Assembly (NCBI RefSeq): GCF_001306455.1
Contig: NZ_LGTQ01000009.1
Coordinates: forward strand, 248,001-312,000
Direction of reading: 5' to 3'
Length of the DNA: 64,000 nucleotides
Source of the DNA: Jiulongibacter sediminis
Lineage (GTDB): Bacteria; Bacteroidota; Bacteroidia; Cytophagales; Spirosomataceae
Below the pieces are notes generated by a model. The model searched no databases. It was not told the origin of the DNA and worked only from the letters and a program-made list of their open reading frames with translations. Shown one piece after another: positions 24,202-34,498 of the stretch (positions are counted from its first letter, which is position 1; the number at the start of each line of letters is the position of its first letter). The position numbers and the translations under genes were made by a program.

Positions 24202-25794
24202 TTATTGCTTTCGGGTCAATTCCATCGCCAGTTTTACGGCCTTATAGGCATTTACCACACCTGCAGAAGTGCTAAGCTCGCCAAAAGCCACTGTATCACC
24301 ACCACCCGGTAACTGAACCTGCTGATTATTAAATTTATCAGAAGACTCCAGAATGATTTGCTTGAGCTGACCGGCGGTTAAAGTGGGGAAGTAAGACTTC
24401 AAAAGAGCAGCTACACCGGTAACTGCCGGTGCTGCCATGCTGGTGCCTTGTTTTTCCTCATATTTTGAGCCCGGAACCGTAGAGTAAATGGCTACTCCCG
24501 GAGCAAAAACGTCTACAGATTCATCTCCATAGTTACTAAATGTCGCAACCATCTCGTCACCTTCTTTGTAGGAAAGAGCACCTACTGTTATCCAGTTATT
24601 CGCTTCTCCTCCGTCTTTATAAAATTTCGTTGGGTAATGTCTGTGGATGTCAATGTCAGCGTTGTCATTGCCCGCTGCAGCAATCAAAAGTACACCTTTT
24701 GACTCCGCATATTTTACGGCATCATCCACCCAGTTTTTCTCCGGAGAATATGGCTTTCCAAAACTCATGTTAACGATTTGAGCACCGTTGTCAGCAGCGT
24801 AACGTATTGCATTCGCCACATCTTTATCTCGCTCATCGCCATCGGGCACCGTACGGACCACCATGATTTCCACATTGTCTGCCACGCCTTTTACACCTTT
24901 TTCATTGGCTCTGTCAGCGGCTATAATACCGGAAACATGAGTGCCATGCATGGCTCTCGGGCCTATCACTTCATTATTTCCATATTTGGCATATTGAAGC
25001 TTTTCAGGGTTGTCACCCACAATAGCTCTTGGGTTGAAATCAGGATTGTAGTTATAATTCAGTTGGCCTTTGAAATGGTCAATTCCCTCCTGAATGGCAG
25101 CTTTGCTGGCACCCTGATCCACCAAGTACAACCAATATTTTTTGGCTTGTCTTATTTTTATGTCGGCGTCGGCCTCTTTAATGGCTTCAACGGCTTCTTT
25201 GCTCAGGCTTTCAGTTTCAAGATATTCCTTTAACAAGTCTTCAGACGAGGTAAAATTGGTCAGAAGGCCTTCGTACATGGGCAGGTACTGGGCAGCTTCC
25301 TGTTTTTTCTCCTCAATCTCGCCTTTGATTTTCAAGTATTCGGCGTATTCCTCCTTGTACTTTTTGATTTTTCTTTTCTTCGGCTTTTCGCCAAAAAGCT
25401 GGTCATATTTAACCATTAAACGGGCACTTTCCAGTTGCTCTTGTTTCACATCCTGGCCGTCAGGGCCTCCAATAAAGTCCCAGCCGTTCATGTCATCAAT
25501 GAAGCCATTATTATCATCATCAATTCCATTATCGGGGATTTCATCACGATTTACCCAGATATGATCTTTCAAATCTTCATGCTCAATATCAACGCCTGAG
25601 TCAATAACCCCTACTATAACAGTTTCAGATTTTCTACCCTGAAGCAGTTCTTTATAGGCTCTTTCTACGCTCATTCCCCGAACGCCATCCTGCTCATAAT
25701 CAAGGTTATGCCAGTTGAATTTTGATTGAAGCTCTTGAGCCGAAATGTTTAGCGATAAAACAATTGTCGCCAGGCTCAGGATAAGTTTATGCAT
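24202..25794 (-). CDS. Secreted S8 subtilisin-like serine protease
   Basis: A 530-aa protease with signal peptide MHKLILSLATIVLSLNISAQ. The catalytic triad is Asp65 (VGVIDSGVD), His283 (MHGTHVSG) and Ser452 (QGTSMAAPAV). Calcium-binding-like DDDNNGFIDD follows the Asp motif. A charged, helical insert of about 120 residues (120-240) separates Asp from His, which is typical of a Bacteroidota subgroup. No C-terminal sorting domain is present. It is followed by a strong terminator and is probably monocistronic. Confidence 0.93.
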   Translation of the reverse strand: MHKLILSLATIVLSLNISAQELQSKFNWHNLDYEQDGVRGMSVERAYKELLQGRKSETVIVGVIDSGVDIEHEDLKDHIWVNRDEIPDNGIDDDNNGFIDDMNGWDFIGGPDGQDVKQEQLESARLMVKYDQLFGEKPKKRKIKKYKEEYAEYLKIKGEIEEKKQEAAQYLPMYEGLLTNFTSSEDLLKEYLETESLSKEAVEAIKEADADIKIRQAKKYWLYLVDQGASKAAIQEGIDHFKGQLNYNYNPDFNPRAIVGDNPEKLQYAKYGNNEVIGPRAMHGTHVSGIIAADRANEKGVKGVADNVEIMVVRTVPDGDERDKDVANAIRYAADNGAQIVNMSFGKPYSPEKNWVDDAVKYAESKGVLLIAAAGNDNADIDIHRHYPTKFYKDGGEANNWITVGALSYKEGDEMVATFSNYGDESVDVFAPGVAIYSTVPGSKYEEKQGTSMAAPAVTGVAALLKSYFPTLTAGQLKQIILESSDKFNNQQVQLPGGGDTVAFGELSTSAGVVNAYKAVKLAMELTRKQ

Positions 25795-25924
25795 GCTTTT
25801 GAAGTCTTTTTAAAATAGGATGCGAAATAAGTAATAAACTGTAATACAATAAAATATATTGTAAAAATGCTATCCTGTTAGGAGTAACCCTAAGACCTGA
25901 AAAGCTGCAATTTTTGAAGAAATA

Positions 25925-27262
25925 TCAGGGGTTCACCTTAATGACTACCGGGCCATCAGTGCTTTTTTGACGTGAAATCTGCACCCGACCTGAGGGAATT
26001 CCTTTCTGATACAGAAGACCCTTGAGAGCGTAGGCACGGTCTTCAGATAGTTCTTGATCACCTCCACCACCTTTAACTTCAATCGTGGCTGAAGGGTTGG
26101 CTTGCAGATATTTCACCAATTGTGAAATACTACCTTCAGAAACAATTTCTGCACTGGCGTATTTATAGCTCAAGCCGTTGATGCCTATGAAACCAGAGGA
26201 CCTAAGTTTTGAGCTCATCGGACGGTTATCCGGAGTGCTTACCGGCGGGAGATCATTGGGATTTGATCGGCTTGGGTATCCAGTTGAGGAGTTACGTTGA
26301 ATTCCTTTGGACCGGGCTGTATTTGTACTAACAGGAGCTGATGTGGAATTTGATTTCTTTGTATTTTCGGAAGTATTCCCGACAAAACCATTGGTGTCTG
26401 ATTTTGAATTTTCTGAGCTAGCCGAAGTTCTTTCTTCTATCGCCGCAGAACTACTTTCTGTCGTTTGAGCCGAATTGTCATTTTTGTTTCTATCAGGATT
26501 CAGGGCTTCAAACATTTCGTCAGCATTAGTTTGAGCAGAGCTGTCGACAGAAACTTGTTCCGAAGACGCTTTTGAATCTCTCGTGATAGGATTACCCCCA
26601 TCTATTCGACCTTTGAAGGTATAATATAACGCACTCAGACCGAGCAAAACAAGGAAAAGCCAGGCCAACCAACCCAGATTAGAATCTTTTGTAGATTTCC
26701 TTTCCGTAATTACAGTTCTTTCGTCTGGCAGGGCCTCATGGTTCTCCGCCTCTGCAACCACGGTTGACTGAAAAGAGGAGGTTTCCCCTTCATGAAGCAT
26801 GGCCGCGGTGAACTGTTGGTTCGTCCAACCATTGGTTCTGATATTTTTGCCCAGTTTACCCAGCACCAAGGGGGCCGCCAGACTCAGTAAAGAAAGTGCA
26901 GAGCTTTTAGAAACTCCACTTTCAGCTGATATATCCTGAGCATACTTGTCAAGATTGGTTTGAAAAAAGTGAGTATTAATGTTCTTGCCTATAGTTACCA
27001 GTAGCTGGAGCTTGTCTTTTTTGCCAAAAAGGTTAGAGAGGTCGTCAATAAGATCACCGGAGTGACCACCGTCTTTGATAACCTTTGCTATACTATCGGC
27101 CGACCCTGCTGTTTTTGTGATATCAACTAAACCAAAGAGCATTGTTTTTAGTGCAGACTCAAATCCGGAAGATGATTTTTCCAACGATTCTCCAAGGAAT
27201 TCGCTGAGATTAGCCCGGGCTTCGGGACTAACTTGAGACACTAAGTTATTAACGATGTTCAT
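25925..27262 (-). CDS. DUF937 protein with transmembrane helix and OmpA-like C-terminus
   Basis: A 445-aa protein in three parts. Residues about 1-145 are a DUF937/YidB-like helical domain with SSALSLLSLAAPLVLGKLG. A single transmembrane helix lies at about 196-215 (LGWLAWLFLVLLGLSALYY). A Ser/Thr/Asn-rich linker (about 220-350) leads to a C-terminal OmpA-like fold (about 355-445) with ELSEDRAYALKGLLYQKGI. The HTD loop of OmpA proteins is replaced by GGGGD. The architecture suggests a cytoplasmic domain tethered to the peptidoglycan layer. The function is unknown. Confidence 0.82.
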   Translation of the reverse strand: MNIVNNLVSQVSPEARANLSEFLGESLEKSSSGFESALKTMLFGLVDITKTAGSADSIAKVIKDGGHSGDLIDDLSNLFGKKDKLQLLVTIGKNINTHFFQTNLDKYAQDISAESGVSKSSALSLLSLAAPLVLGKLGKNIRTNGWTNQQFTAAMLHEGETSSFQSTVVAEAENHEALPDERTVITERKSTKDSNLGWLAWLFLVLLGLSALYYTFKGRIDGGNPITRDSKASSEQVSVDSSAQTNADEMFEALNPDRNKNDNSAQTTESSSAAIEERTSASSENSKSDTNGFVGNTSENTKKSNSTSAPVSTNTARSKGIQRNSSTGYPSRSNPNDLPPVSTPDNRPMSSKLRSSGFIGINGLSYKYASAEIVSEGSISQLVKYLQANPSATIEVKGGGGDQELSEDRAYALKGLLYQKGIPSGRVQISRQKSTDGPVVIKVNP

Positions 27263-27340
27263 TGTGTTACGCTTTGTAAGAAAGTATAGTTGATACCGTT
27301 AGTATCAGGATTCACGAAACAAACGAATCAAATATGATGC

Positions 27341-28435
27341 CTAAATGCCCCTTTGGCTAAACTCAGGATTATTTTTCAACTCTTTTAAAACCTTGGCATA
27401 AAGTTCAATTCCTGCATTGATTTCACTCAGTTTTATGAACTCATCAGCGGTATGCGACCTTGCGGAATCCCCGGGGCCCAGTTTTACGGTTTCAAAGGGC
27501 ATAAGTGCCTGATCAGAAAGTGTTGGCGAACCATACGTTTTTAGTTGCAAACTCTTTGCGACATCCAGTATTGGATGATTCTTTGAAATACCCGATGAGT
27601 TTAAACGAACAGACCTTGGTGTGACCTCACAACTCACCTTACTGTTAATAATTTCAAGCGTTTCAGTGAGTGAATAAGCATCTGTAACTCGTACATCTAC
27701 CGTAAAACGGCACTCGTCAGGCACCACGTTATGTTGCGACCCCGCATTGATAACGGTCAGAGACATTTTCATCTTGCCCAGTGTTTCTGATATTTTGGGA
27801 AATTCGAAAGTCTGAAACCATGAGATGTCTTTCATGGCCTTTGTGATGGTGTTTTCTCCCTCATTTCTGGCGGCATGGCCGGCCTTTCCTTTTACAAGGC
27901 AATCCAGTACCATAAGTCCTTTCTCTGCTATTGAAAGGTCCAATGAAGTTGGCTCGCCTACTATCCCGAAGGTTATTGGAGGAAGGTCTTTGAGCAATAA
28001 CTCAATGCCGTTTTTTCCTGAAATCTCTTCTTCGGCCGAGGCCGCAAAAATTAGATTAAAAGGCAGTGATGAGTCATAATAAAAGTGAACAAAAGTGGCC
28101 AAAAGAGCCACCAGAGGCCCGCCGGCATCGTTGCTTCCGAGTCCGTAAAGAATGTCGCCTTCTACCGTGGGCTCATGCGGGTCGCGGGTATAGGAGGCGT
28201 TCGGCTTTACGGTATCATGATGGCTGTTAAGAAGAATTGTCGGCTTTGATTTATCAAAATGCTGGTTGCGACTCCAGATATTATTTCCAAGTCTTGAAAA
28301 TGGAATGTTTCGCTCTCTGAAAAATTCCTCAATAAGGTAGGCCGTTTCATCCTCCTCACGGCTTAAGGAAGGTGTGGCAATTAGTTTTTTAAGCAGTTCA
28401 ATTGCTTCTTTTTTCAGTAATTCATCGACCATCAT
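27341..28435 (-). CDS. argE: M20 peptidase, probable N-acetylornithine/N-acetylcitrulline deacetylase
   Basis: A 364-aa zinc amidohydrolase. Metal ligands sit in LLNSHHDTVKP (about 70-80), GSNDAGGP, AASAEEEISG (the general base and ligand Glu pair) and the C-terminal SARSHTADEF. The dimerisation lid region lies between, about 175-280. It follows argB by 59 bp on the same strand, so a role in arginine synthesis removing the acetyl group is likely. In Bacteroidota the natural substrate may be N-acetylcitrulline or a succinyl derivative, and sequence alone does not decide. Confidence 0.85.
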   Translation of the reverse strand: MMVDELLKKEAIELLKKLIATPSLSREEDETAYLIEEFFRERNIPFSRLGNNIWSRNQHFDKSKPTILLNSHHDTVKPNASYTRDPHEPTVEGDILYGLGSNDAGGPLVALLATFVHFYYDSSLPFNLIFAASAEEEISGKNGIELLLKDLPPITFGIVGEPTSLDLSIAEKGLMVLDCLVKGKAGHAARNEGENTITKAMKDISWFQTFEFPKISETLGKMKMSLTVINAGSQHNVVPDECRFTVDVRVTDAYSLTETLEIINSKVSCEVTPRSVRLNSSGISKNHPILDVAKSLQLKTYGSPTLSDQALMPFETVKLGPGDSARSHTADEFIKLSEINAGIELYAKVLKELKNNPEFSQRGI

Positions 28436-28494
28436 GACTCAAAATTAAGGGAAACAATTCAATAGAGTTAGGTTGAGGGTTTTCGAAAAAGCAA

Positions 28495-29280
28495 TCAAGT
28501 GAGGCTTATGGCTGTTCCGGCTTCCCCGGTTTCAACAGCTAATTGAAGTTGATCTGCCTCACAAATAATCACTTTATTAACTCCGGCAGCTACAGCAGCA
28601 AAAGCATTATCAAGTTTAGGGATCATGCCGGCGTAAATGACCCCATCTGCTTTATACTTTTCGTAATTCTCTGGGTTCAGTTTAGGAATGACAGAGTCGT
28701 CATCATCGGCATTTAGTAAAACGCCTTTTTTCTCAAAGCAATAGATGAGATTAACTTCGTGATTTTCAGACAAAGCTCGGGCCACCTCAGATGCTTGGGT
28801 GTCAGCATTGGTATTGAGCATACCATGCTCAGGATCAAAAGAGAGCGGTGCAAAAACTGGGGTAATATTCTGATTTAAAAGAGATTCAATAAAACCAGCA
28901 TTGACGGATTTGATATCGCCAACAAAACCGTAGTCAATTTCTTTAACTGGTCTTTTTTGAGCCAAAATCACACCCGCATCTGCTCCGCTGAGCCCTATGG
29001 CATTGCAGCCATTTTGTTGTAATGCAGAAACCACGTGCTTGTTGACTTTCCCACCATAAACCATGGTCACCACCTCCCGCATGGGTTCGTCCGTGATACG
29101 TCGTCCGTCCACCATTTTGGTTTCAATGTGTAGGTCGGCAGCAATTTTGGTAGCTATTTTTCCACCACCATGCACCAGTATTTTTCGGTCTTTCAATGAT
29201 GAGAAGTTTTTGATAAACTTTTGAAGTTTGGCTTCATTATCAATCACATTTCCACCGATTTTGATGACGTTAACTGTCAT
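28495..29280 (-). CDS. argB: Acetylglutamate kinase
   Basis: A 261-aa amino-acid kinase phosphorylating N-acetyl-L-glutamate, the second step of arginine synthesis. Motifs are KIGGNVIDNE (about 7-16), the substrate-binding loop LVHGGGKIATKIA (about 36-48), GLSGADAG and the C-terminal NKVIICEADQL with EAGTAISL. It is an ordinary length for the family. It lies 6 bp after adenine deaminase and is followed by the M20 deacetylase, forming a small co-directional group. Confidence 0.93.
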   Translation of the reverse strand: MTVNVIKIGGNVIDNEAKLQKFIKNFSSLKDRKILVHGGGKIATKIAADLHIETKMVDGRRITDEPMREVVTMVYGGKVNKHVVSALQQNGCNAIGLSGADAGVILAQKRPVKEIDYGFVGDIKSVNAGFIESLLNQNITPVFAPLSFDPEHGMLNTNADTQASEVARALSENHEVNLIYCFEKKGVLLNADDDDSVIPKLNPENYEKYKADGVIYAGMIPKLDNAFAAVAAGVNKVIICEADQLQLAVETGEAGTAISLT

Positions 29281-29286
29281 ATTTGA

Positions 29287-30936
29287 TTAGTTCTTTTGTA
29301 TTTCCAGAAGAGATTTGAATTCAAACTTGCCACCATCAAAAAGGCCGAGGTCAGAAAGCTTTAATTGCGGTATAACCAGCAAAGCCATAAAGGATAGAGA
29401 CATAAAAGGTGCAGCTAAGACAGAACCGAGCTCAGTCTTAGTGAATTTGTCAATCTGCTCATAATCAGAGGCTATGGTTTCCGCGTTTTTATCGCTCATC
29501 AGCCCGGCCACGGGCAAAGGGATAACTCCCATTTCTTCGGCGGCCACAGCGGCAATTCCCCCTTTTTCACGGACTACCAAATTAATGGCATCGGCAATAG
29601 AGTTATCATCTGTGCCAACGGCAATTACATTATGTGAATCATGGGCTACAGAAGAGGCAATAGCTCCTGTTTTTAACCCGAAACCATGAATAAAGGCGAC
29701 TGCAGGTTTAGCTTCGCTATACCTATTGTGCACCACCAGTTTGAGTATGTCTTGTTCCGTATCAGCAATAATCTCTCTACCCTCACTTAAAGGAATTACC
29801 TGAAAGCTGTCGGTGACCAATTGTCCTTCATTAACCTTTATGACATTAATTTTTGTATCAGGGTTTTCACTGATGATTTTCAGGTCAGTAGCCATCACGT
29901 CACCGGCTTTGAAGTTATTGAGGATACTGTTTTTGGGTTCGGGTAAAAGTGATTTTCCAAATTCGGCAACTTTTTCACCGTTGATCCAGGTAGCTGTCAC
30001 TTTAAAATTTTTGAGATCGGTAACCTGAATAAAATCTGCAGGATCACCTTCTTGCAAAAGCCCGATATCAAGACCATAATGTTTGACAGGATTCATGGAT
30101 GCAATTCTCAGAGCTTCAAAAAGTGGAATACCAGCTTTTATTGCTTTGCTAACTAAGGCATTGATATGACCTTTGAGAAGCTCGTCAGGATGTTTGTCAT
30201 CAGAGCAAAACATCATTTGATGACTCCACTCTTTAGCCAGAGGAATTAAAGCCTCAAAGTTTTTAGCAGCACTCCCTTCTCTGATGAGGATTTTTACACC
30301 CAGTTTGAGTTTCTCCAAAGCTTCTGCCTCTGTGAAACATTCATGGTCGGTAGTGATACCATTTGAGAAATATTTCTCTGCTCCTTCTCCGCGTAGGCCG
30401 GGAGCATGGCCATCGATAGGCTTCCCCATTCTTCGTGCAATTTCCAGCTTTTTAATGACCTCTTCGTCTTCATAAATGACGCCCGGATAGTTCATCATTT
30501 CTGCCAGATAGCCTATTTTGGGGTTTCTTAACAGCTTTTCAATTCCTTCGGAGTCTATAACCGCTCCAGCAGTTTCAAAGGTCGTTGCCGGTACACATGA
30601 TGGAGCTCCAAAAGTAACTTTGAAAGGAGTCTGAGAGGCATTGTCAATCATATAATTGACGCCTGTAATCCCCAAAACATTGGCAATTTCATGCGGGTCT
30701 GACACCGAACCTACTGTTCCATGGCACAGTGCAATTCTGCCAAATGAGGCTGGCGTAAGCATAGAACTTTCAATGTGGACATGAGCGTCCACAAATCCTG
30801 GTAAAAAGTAGGGTTCTTCGGCTTTCTCATCACCGAGATTTTTAATAGTGAAAATTCGTCCTTCATTGAGGATTAACTCACCCCAAAAAATGCTGTCTTC
30901 GAATATGTTGACAATGTTGCCCTGAAGTACTTCCAT
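29287..30936 (-). CDS. ade: Adenine deaminase
   Basis: A 549-aa amidohydrolase converting adenine to hypoxanthine and ammonia in purine salvage. The metal site motif is GFVDAHVHIESSML (about 48-61), with SDPHEIANVLG, DGHAPGLRG and CSDDKHPDELLKGH. The C-terminal domain reads VAHDSHNVIAVGTDD, characteristic of the Ade family rather than of adenosine deaminases. It has the normal length. The argB start lies 6 bp beyond its stop. Confidence 0.93.
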   Translation of the reverse strand: MEVLQGNIVNIFEDSIFWGELILNEGRIFTIKNLGDEKAEEPYFLPGFVDAHVHIESSMLTPASFGRIALCHGTVGSVSDPHEIANVLGITGVNYMIDNASQTPFKVTFGAPSCVPATTFETAGAVIDSEGIEKLLRNPKIGYLAEMMNYPGVIYEDEEVIKKLEIARRMGKPIDGHAPGLRGEGAEKYFSNGITTDHECFTEAEALEKLKLGVKILIREGSAAKNFEALIPLAKEWSHQMMFCSDDKHPDELLKGHINALVSKAIKAGIPLFEALRIASMNPVKHYGLDIGLLQEGDPADFIQVTDLKNFKVTATWINGEKVAEFGKSLLPEPKNSILNNFKAGDVMATDLKIISENPDTKINVIKVNEGQLVTDSFQVIPLSEGREIIADTEQDILKLVVHNRYSEAKPAVAFIHGFGLKTGAIASSVAHDSHNVIAVGTDDNSIADAINLVVREKGGIAAVAAEEMGVIPLPVAGLMSDKNAETIASDYEQIDKFTKTELGSVLAAPFMSLSFMALLVIPQLKLSDLGLFDGGKFEFKSLLEIQKN

Positions 30937-30993
30937 GAAGGCGAAGATACGAAGGCCGTCAAAGAACCGGGCCTCTGATGTACCCTTTTTAAA

Positions 30994-31021
30994 TAAAAAA
31001 AGGTGGCTTAATTAGCCACCT
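30994..31021 (-). terminator. recQ terminator overlapping its stop codon
   Basis: AGGTGGCT (31001-31008) pairs with AGCCACCT (31014-31021); on the minus strand the hairpin is followed by a run of T (complement of 30994-31000). The TAA stop of recQ (31010-31008) lies at the loop boundary of the hairpin. Confidence 0.8.
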
Positions 31022-33290
31022 CACTTAAGAATTTAATTCGCATTAATCTGAGATCTTCTTCAGTGACCTCATCATCATAATCGTCAAACTCGGCCAGGGC
31101 GTCCTTGATCTTGTCACTCTCCGCAGACATGAAATAATCGAAAATGTCATCCTGTTTATCTTCGTCTATCTCTCCGTCGATATAATAGTCGAGATTCAGC
31201 TTGGTGCCTGAATAGCAGATGTTTTCTATTTCAGAAAGAAGGTCTTCAAAGGCCATTCCCTTTGACTCGGCAATTTCATCAAGACTTACCTTACGGTCAA
31301 TCTGTTGAATGATATAAATCTTGGTTTTTGACTTATTAACGGCTGATTTTACAATGAAATCCTGGGTGGTTTCAATGTCATTATCTTCAACGTATTTGCT
31401 GATCAGTTCTAAAAAAGGCTTAGCGAATTTTCGTGCCTTGCCCTGTCCCACACCCTGCACCTGAGTGATGGCATCCATGGTGGTAGGGTAGGTGGTGGCC
31501 ATCTCCTGTAAAGATGGTTCCTGAAAAACTGCGTAATGCGGGATATTTTGCTGCTTTCCTACTTTTTTACATAAGGCTTTCAGCATTTCCAGAAGTGCCT
31601 CATCGGCCGCACCACCGGCTCCTCCCGGGGCGGAGGTCTGAATTTCGTCGTCACGGCTGCCCTCGGCTTCAGAAAGGTCATGGTCATCATGCATTTCAAT
31701 CTGATAAGGGTCAGCTAAGTATTTGTGACCTTTTTCGGTCACTTTTACCACACCGTAATTCTCAATGTCTTTCTCAATATAACCAAAGACCAGAAGCTGT
31801 CTTAGAACAGAAACCCACTTGTCGGTTACGGTGTATTCTTCCTGCTCGTCTTTATCGGCGTTTTTACCTTTAGGTTTATAGACAACTTCTTCAGATTTGA
31901 AGTATTCCAATCCTTTGCCATACTCAGGAAGTTTATCGTGGCCATGACTTTGGATATAATCGTTATTCTCAGTGTTGCCCGTCAAAACATCTGCCACATG
32001 CTGAATGGAAAAACGTTGGTCGGTGGCCAGAATAGCTTTCATACCCAGAACGGCCTCTTCCTCCACCTGAAACTTCTTCGTCGGCTTTTTACAGTTATCA
32101 CAAAAACCGCAATCGTCGTTCATGTACTCACCAAAATAGCTCAACAGCTGACGTCTTCGGCAAACCCCCAGAGTTGAGTAGGCCACAATTTCCATCAACA
32201 GAGCCTTGGCATTTTCACGCTCTGTTACCGTTTTATCTTTATTAAACTTCTCCAGTTTCAGGACGTCATCATAGGCGTAAAACATAAGGCAGGTACCGTC
32301 AAGGCCATCACGGCCGGCTCTTCCGGTTTCCTGATAGTAGCCTTCAAGAGATTTAGGAGCATCATAATGCACCACGAAACGAACGTCAGGTTTATCAATA
32401 CCCATCCCGAAGGCAATGGTGGCAACGACTACATCACATTCTTCATTCAGAAAAGCATCCTGATTATTCATTCTTACATCAGGATCAAGGCCGGCATGAT
32501 ACGGAAGAGCTTTTACACCATTCACTGAAAGAAGGTTGGCAATCTCCTCCACTTTTTTTCGGCTAAGGCAATACACAATTCCACTTTTACCTTTCAGGCC
32601 GCTAATAAATTGCAGAAGCTGCTTTTTAGGGTTTTTCTTGGGTCTTACCTCGTAATAGAGATTGGCTCTGTTAAAAGAAGTTTTAAAGAGCTTAGAATCA
32701 TCCATATTAAGGTTTTTCTTGATATCAAGCTGAACCTTTGGTGTTGCTGTTGCCGTAAGAGCAATAATGGGCAGCTTTTCATCAATACTTTCAATAATAC
32801 TTCTGATTTTTCGGTATTCAGGTCTGAAATCATGTCCCCATTCTGAAATACAGTGGGCCTCATCTACGGCCACAAAAGATAGCTTTGCAGACTTCAGAAA
32901 AATGAGATTGTCTTCTTTGGTCAAAGATTCCGGAGCAATGTAGAGGAGCTTACACTCACCTTCCAGAACGTCCTTTTTGACCTTATTCATCTCTGACTTA
33001 TTCAGTGTGGAGTTCAGGAAACGGGCATTAATGCCAAAACCTTTCATTTGGTCCACCTGGTTTTTCATCAGGGCAATCAACGGACTAATTACCACAGCCG
33101 TTCCTTCTAAGGTGATTGCGGGTAGCTGATAACAAAGTGACTTACCAGCACCGGTAGGCATGATCACGAAAGTGTTATCGCCTTTTACAATACTATGTAT
33201 AATCTTATCTTGCTCACCCCTGAATTTATCAAAACCAAAGATGTCTTTAAGGTTTTGCTTCAGCTTGTCTTCTATTGGTGTTACACTCAT
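31008..33290 (-). CDS. recQ: ATP-dependent DNA helicase RecQ
   Basis: A 760-aa 3'-5' helicase, longer than the 610-aa E. coli RecQ. Motif I is [14 protein letters not shown] (about 40-53), motif II is [18 protein letters not shown], and motif VI is [10 protein letters not shown]. The zinc cluster of the RQC domain is [10 protein letters not shown]...CGFCDNC. After the winged helix comes an acidic Gly/Ala linker (about 545-565), an HRDC domain (about 570-645) and a C-terminal helical HTH_40-like region with an acidic tail. It lies divergent to kpsF. Confidence 0.94.
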   Translation of the reverse strand: MSVTPIEDKLKQNLKDIFGFDKFRGEQDKIIHSIVKGDNTFVIMPTGAGKSLCYQLPAITLEGTAVVISPLIALMKNQVDQMKGFGINARFLNSTLNKSEMNKVKKDVLEGECKLLYIAPESLTKEDNLIFLKSAKLSFVAVDEAHCISEWGHDFRPEYRKIRSIIESIDEKLPIIALTATATPKVQLDIKKNLNMDDSKLFKTSFNRANLYYEVRPKKNPKKQLLQFISGLKGKSGIVYCLSRKKVEEIANLLSVNGVKALPYHAGLDPDVRMNNQDAFLNEECDVVVATIAFGMGIDKPDVRFVVHYDAPKSLEGYYQETGRAGRDGLDGTCLMFYAYDDVLKLEKFNKDKTVTERENAKALLMEIVAYSTLGVCRRRQLLSYFGEYMNDDCGFCDNCKKPTKKFQVEEEAVLGMKAILATDQRFSIQHVADVLTGNTENNDYIQSHGHDKLPEYGKGLEYFKSEEVVYKPKGKNADKDEQEEYTVTDKWVSVLRQLLVFGYIEKDIENYGVVKVTEKGHKYLADPYQIEMHDDHDLSEAEGSRDDEIQTSAPGGAGGAADEALLEMLKALCKKVGKQQNIPHYAVFQEPSLQEMATTYPTTMDAITQVQGVGQGKARKFAKPFLELISKYVEDNDIETTQDFIVKSAVNKSKTKIYIIQQIDRKVSLDEIAESKGMAFEDLLSEIENICYSGTKLNLDYYIDGEIDEDKQDDIFDYFMSAESDKIKDALAEFDDYDDEVTEEDLRLMRIKFLSEVAN

Positions 33291-33446
33291 GATCTTGCTG
33301 TACTTCTATCAAAAAACTTCATTCACTTCAACAACTTCAAATATCATGTTGATTGATAAATATAATCAATACTTTTCGAATAATCGATATCGTGGTTTAT
33401 CCCCGAAAAGCGTTCAGAAGTCTGTTCATTTCGGGCTAAAGTTTGC

Positions 33447-33454
33447 TAATTTTG
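33447..33454 (+). promoter_or_regulatory. Candidate -7 element of kpsF
   Basis: TAATTTTG matches TAnnTTTG and ends 27 nt before the GTG at 33481. The same word TTTGCTAATTT(T)GAG recurs upstream of the DUF2461 gene near 51302. No clear -33 element. Confidence 0.4.
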
Positions 33455-33480
33455 AGCCTAACTTATTCCCGATTTTTTAA

Positions 33481-34455
33481 GTGGAAACGAAAATAAATAA
33501 AAATCTTATTGAGCTTGGTAAAAAAGTTTTAACCGCTGAGTCTGAGGCAATAGAATCTTTAAAAAGTGCAATTGATGGTCGGTTTGAAGAAGCTATTCGG
33601 CTGATATTGAGCTCAAAAGGCAAAGTAGTACTTACAGGTGTAGGTAAAAGTGCTCTGATAGCTCAAAAGATTTCTGCTACGTTTAATTCAACAGGTCAGG
33701 TTTCTGTTTTTCTTCACAGTGCTGATGCTCTTCACGGTGATATCGGAATATTGGACAAAAGTGATATTGTGATCAGTATCTCAAAAAGTGGAGAGACAGA
33801 AGAACTGGTAAAACTTTTACCTTATTTTAAACGAATTGAATGTAAACATATCGCCCTCACAGGCAATGTTAGCTCTACAATTGCAAGAGCGTCAAATTGT
33901 ATTTTAGATGTAAGTGTCGAAGAAGAGGCCTGTCGTAATAATCTGGCTCCAACCACTTCTACAACTGTAGCTTTGGCGATGGGCGATGCCCTTGCGGTAT
34001 GTCTTATGGAGGCCAGGGATTTTACGACTTCAGACTTCGCCCGTAATCATCCTAGTGGAAGTTTGGGTAAAAAAATGTTATTGACAGTAGGTGATGTTTA
34101 CCCGAATAATGCAATTCCGAAAGTGGGGCCAAATAGTAGTGTCGAAGAGGTAATTATGGAGATTTCTTCAAAACGCCTTGGGGCTACAGCCGTTGTGAAT
34201 GAGGGTAATACGGTTTTAGGTATTATTACTGATGGTGATCTCAGACGAATGCTTAAAAGTCATGAGGATTATAAAGGTCTTAAAGCCAGTGAAATCATGA
34301 GTCAAAATCCGAAAACTACAAAGCCGGAGGTTAATGCTTCAAAGGCTCTTGCTTTTATGAAATCAAACAGTATCACACACTTGATCGTGGAAGAAGATGG
34401 GCAGTTACTCGGATTCATTCACATGCACGACCTTCTACGCGAGGGGCTTGGCTAA
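33481..34455 (+). CDS. kpsF: Arabinose-5-phosphate isomerase, KpsF/GutQ family
   Basis: A 324-aa enzyme interconverting ribulose-5-P and arabinose-5-P for KDO (lipopolysaccharide) synthesis. The SIS domain (about 40-175) shows GVGKSALIAQKISATF, ISISKSGETEEL and LAPTTSTTVALAMGDALA. The HPSGSLGKK motif joins it to two CBS domains (about 205-324) with GIITDGDLRR. The only plausible start is GTG at 33481, immediately after an in-frame TAA. The gene lies head-to-head with recQ. Confidence 0.92.
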   Translation: METKINKNLIELGKKVLTAESEAIESLKSAIDGRFEEAIRLILSSKGKVVLTGVGKSALIAQKISATFNSTGQVSVFLHSADALHGDIGILDKSDIVISISKSGETEELVKLLPYFKRIECKHIALTGNVSSTIARASNCILDVSVEEEACRNNLAPTTSTTVALAMGDALAVCLMEARDFTTSDFARNHPSGSLGKKMLLTVGDVYPNNAIPKVGPNSSVEEVIMEISSKRLGATAVVNEGNTVLGIITDGDLRRMLKSHEDYKGLKASEIMSQNPKTTKPEVNASKALAFMKSNSITHLIVEEDGQLLGFIHMHDLLREGLG

Positions 34456-34498
34456 GCCAACTTTTTAAGCCTTTTTTGCTGAATATTTCAACCCGACT

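Noticed and set aside
24778-25564. Open frames of 151 and 140 codons on the plus strand (24778-25233 and 25142-25564) inside the subtilase gene
   Set aside because: They lie antisense to a well-supported protease with an intact catalytic triad, have no family similarity, and are explained by the base composition of the coding strand.
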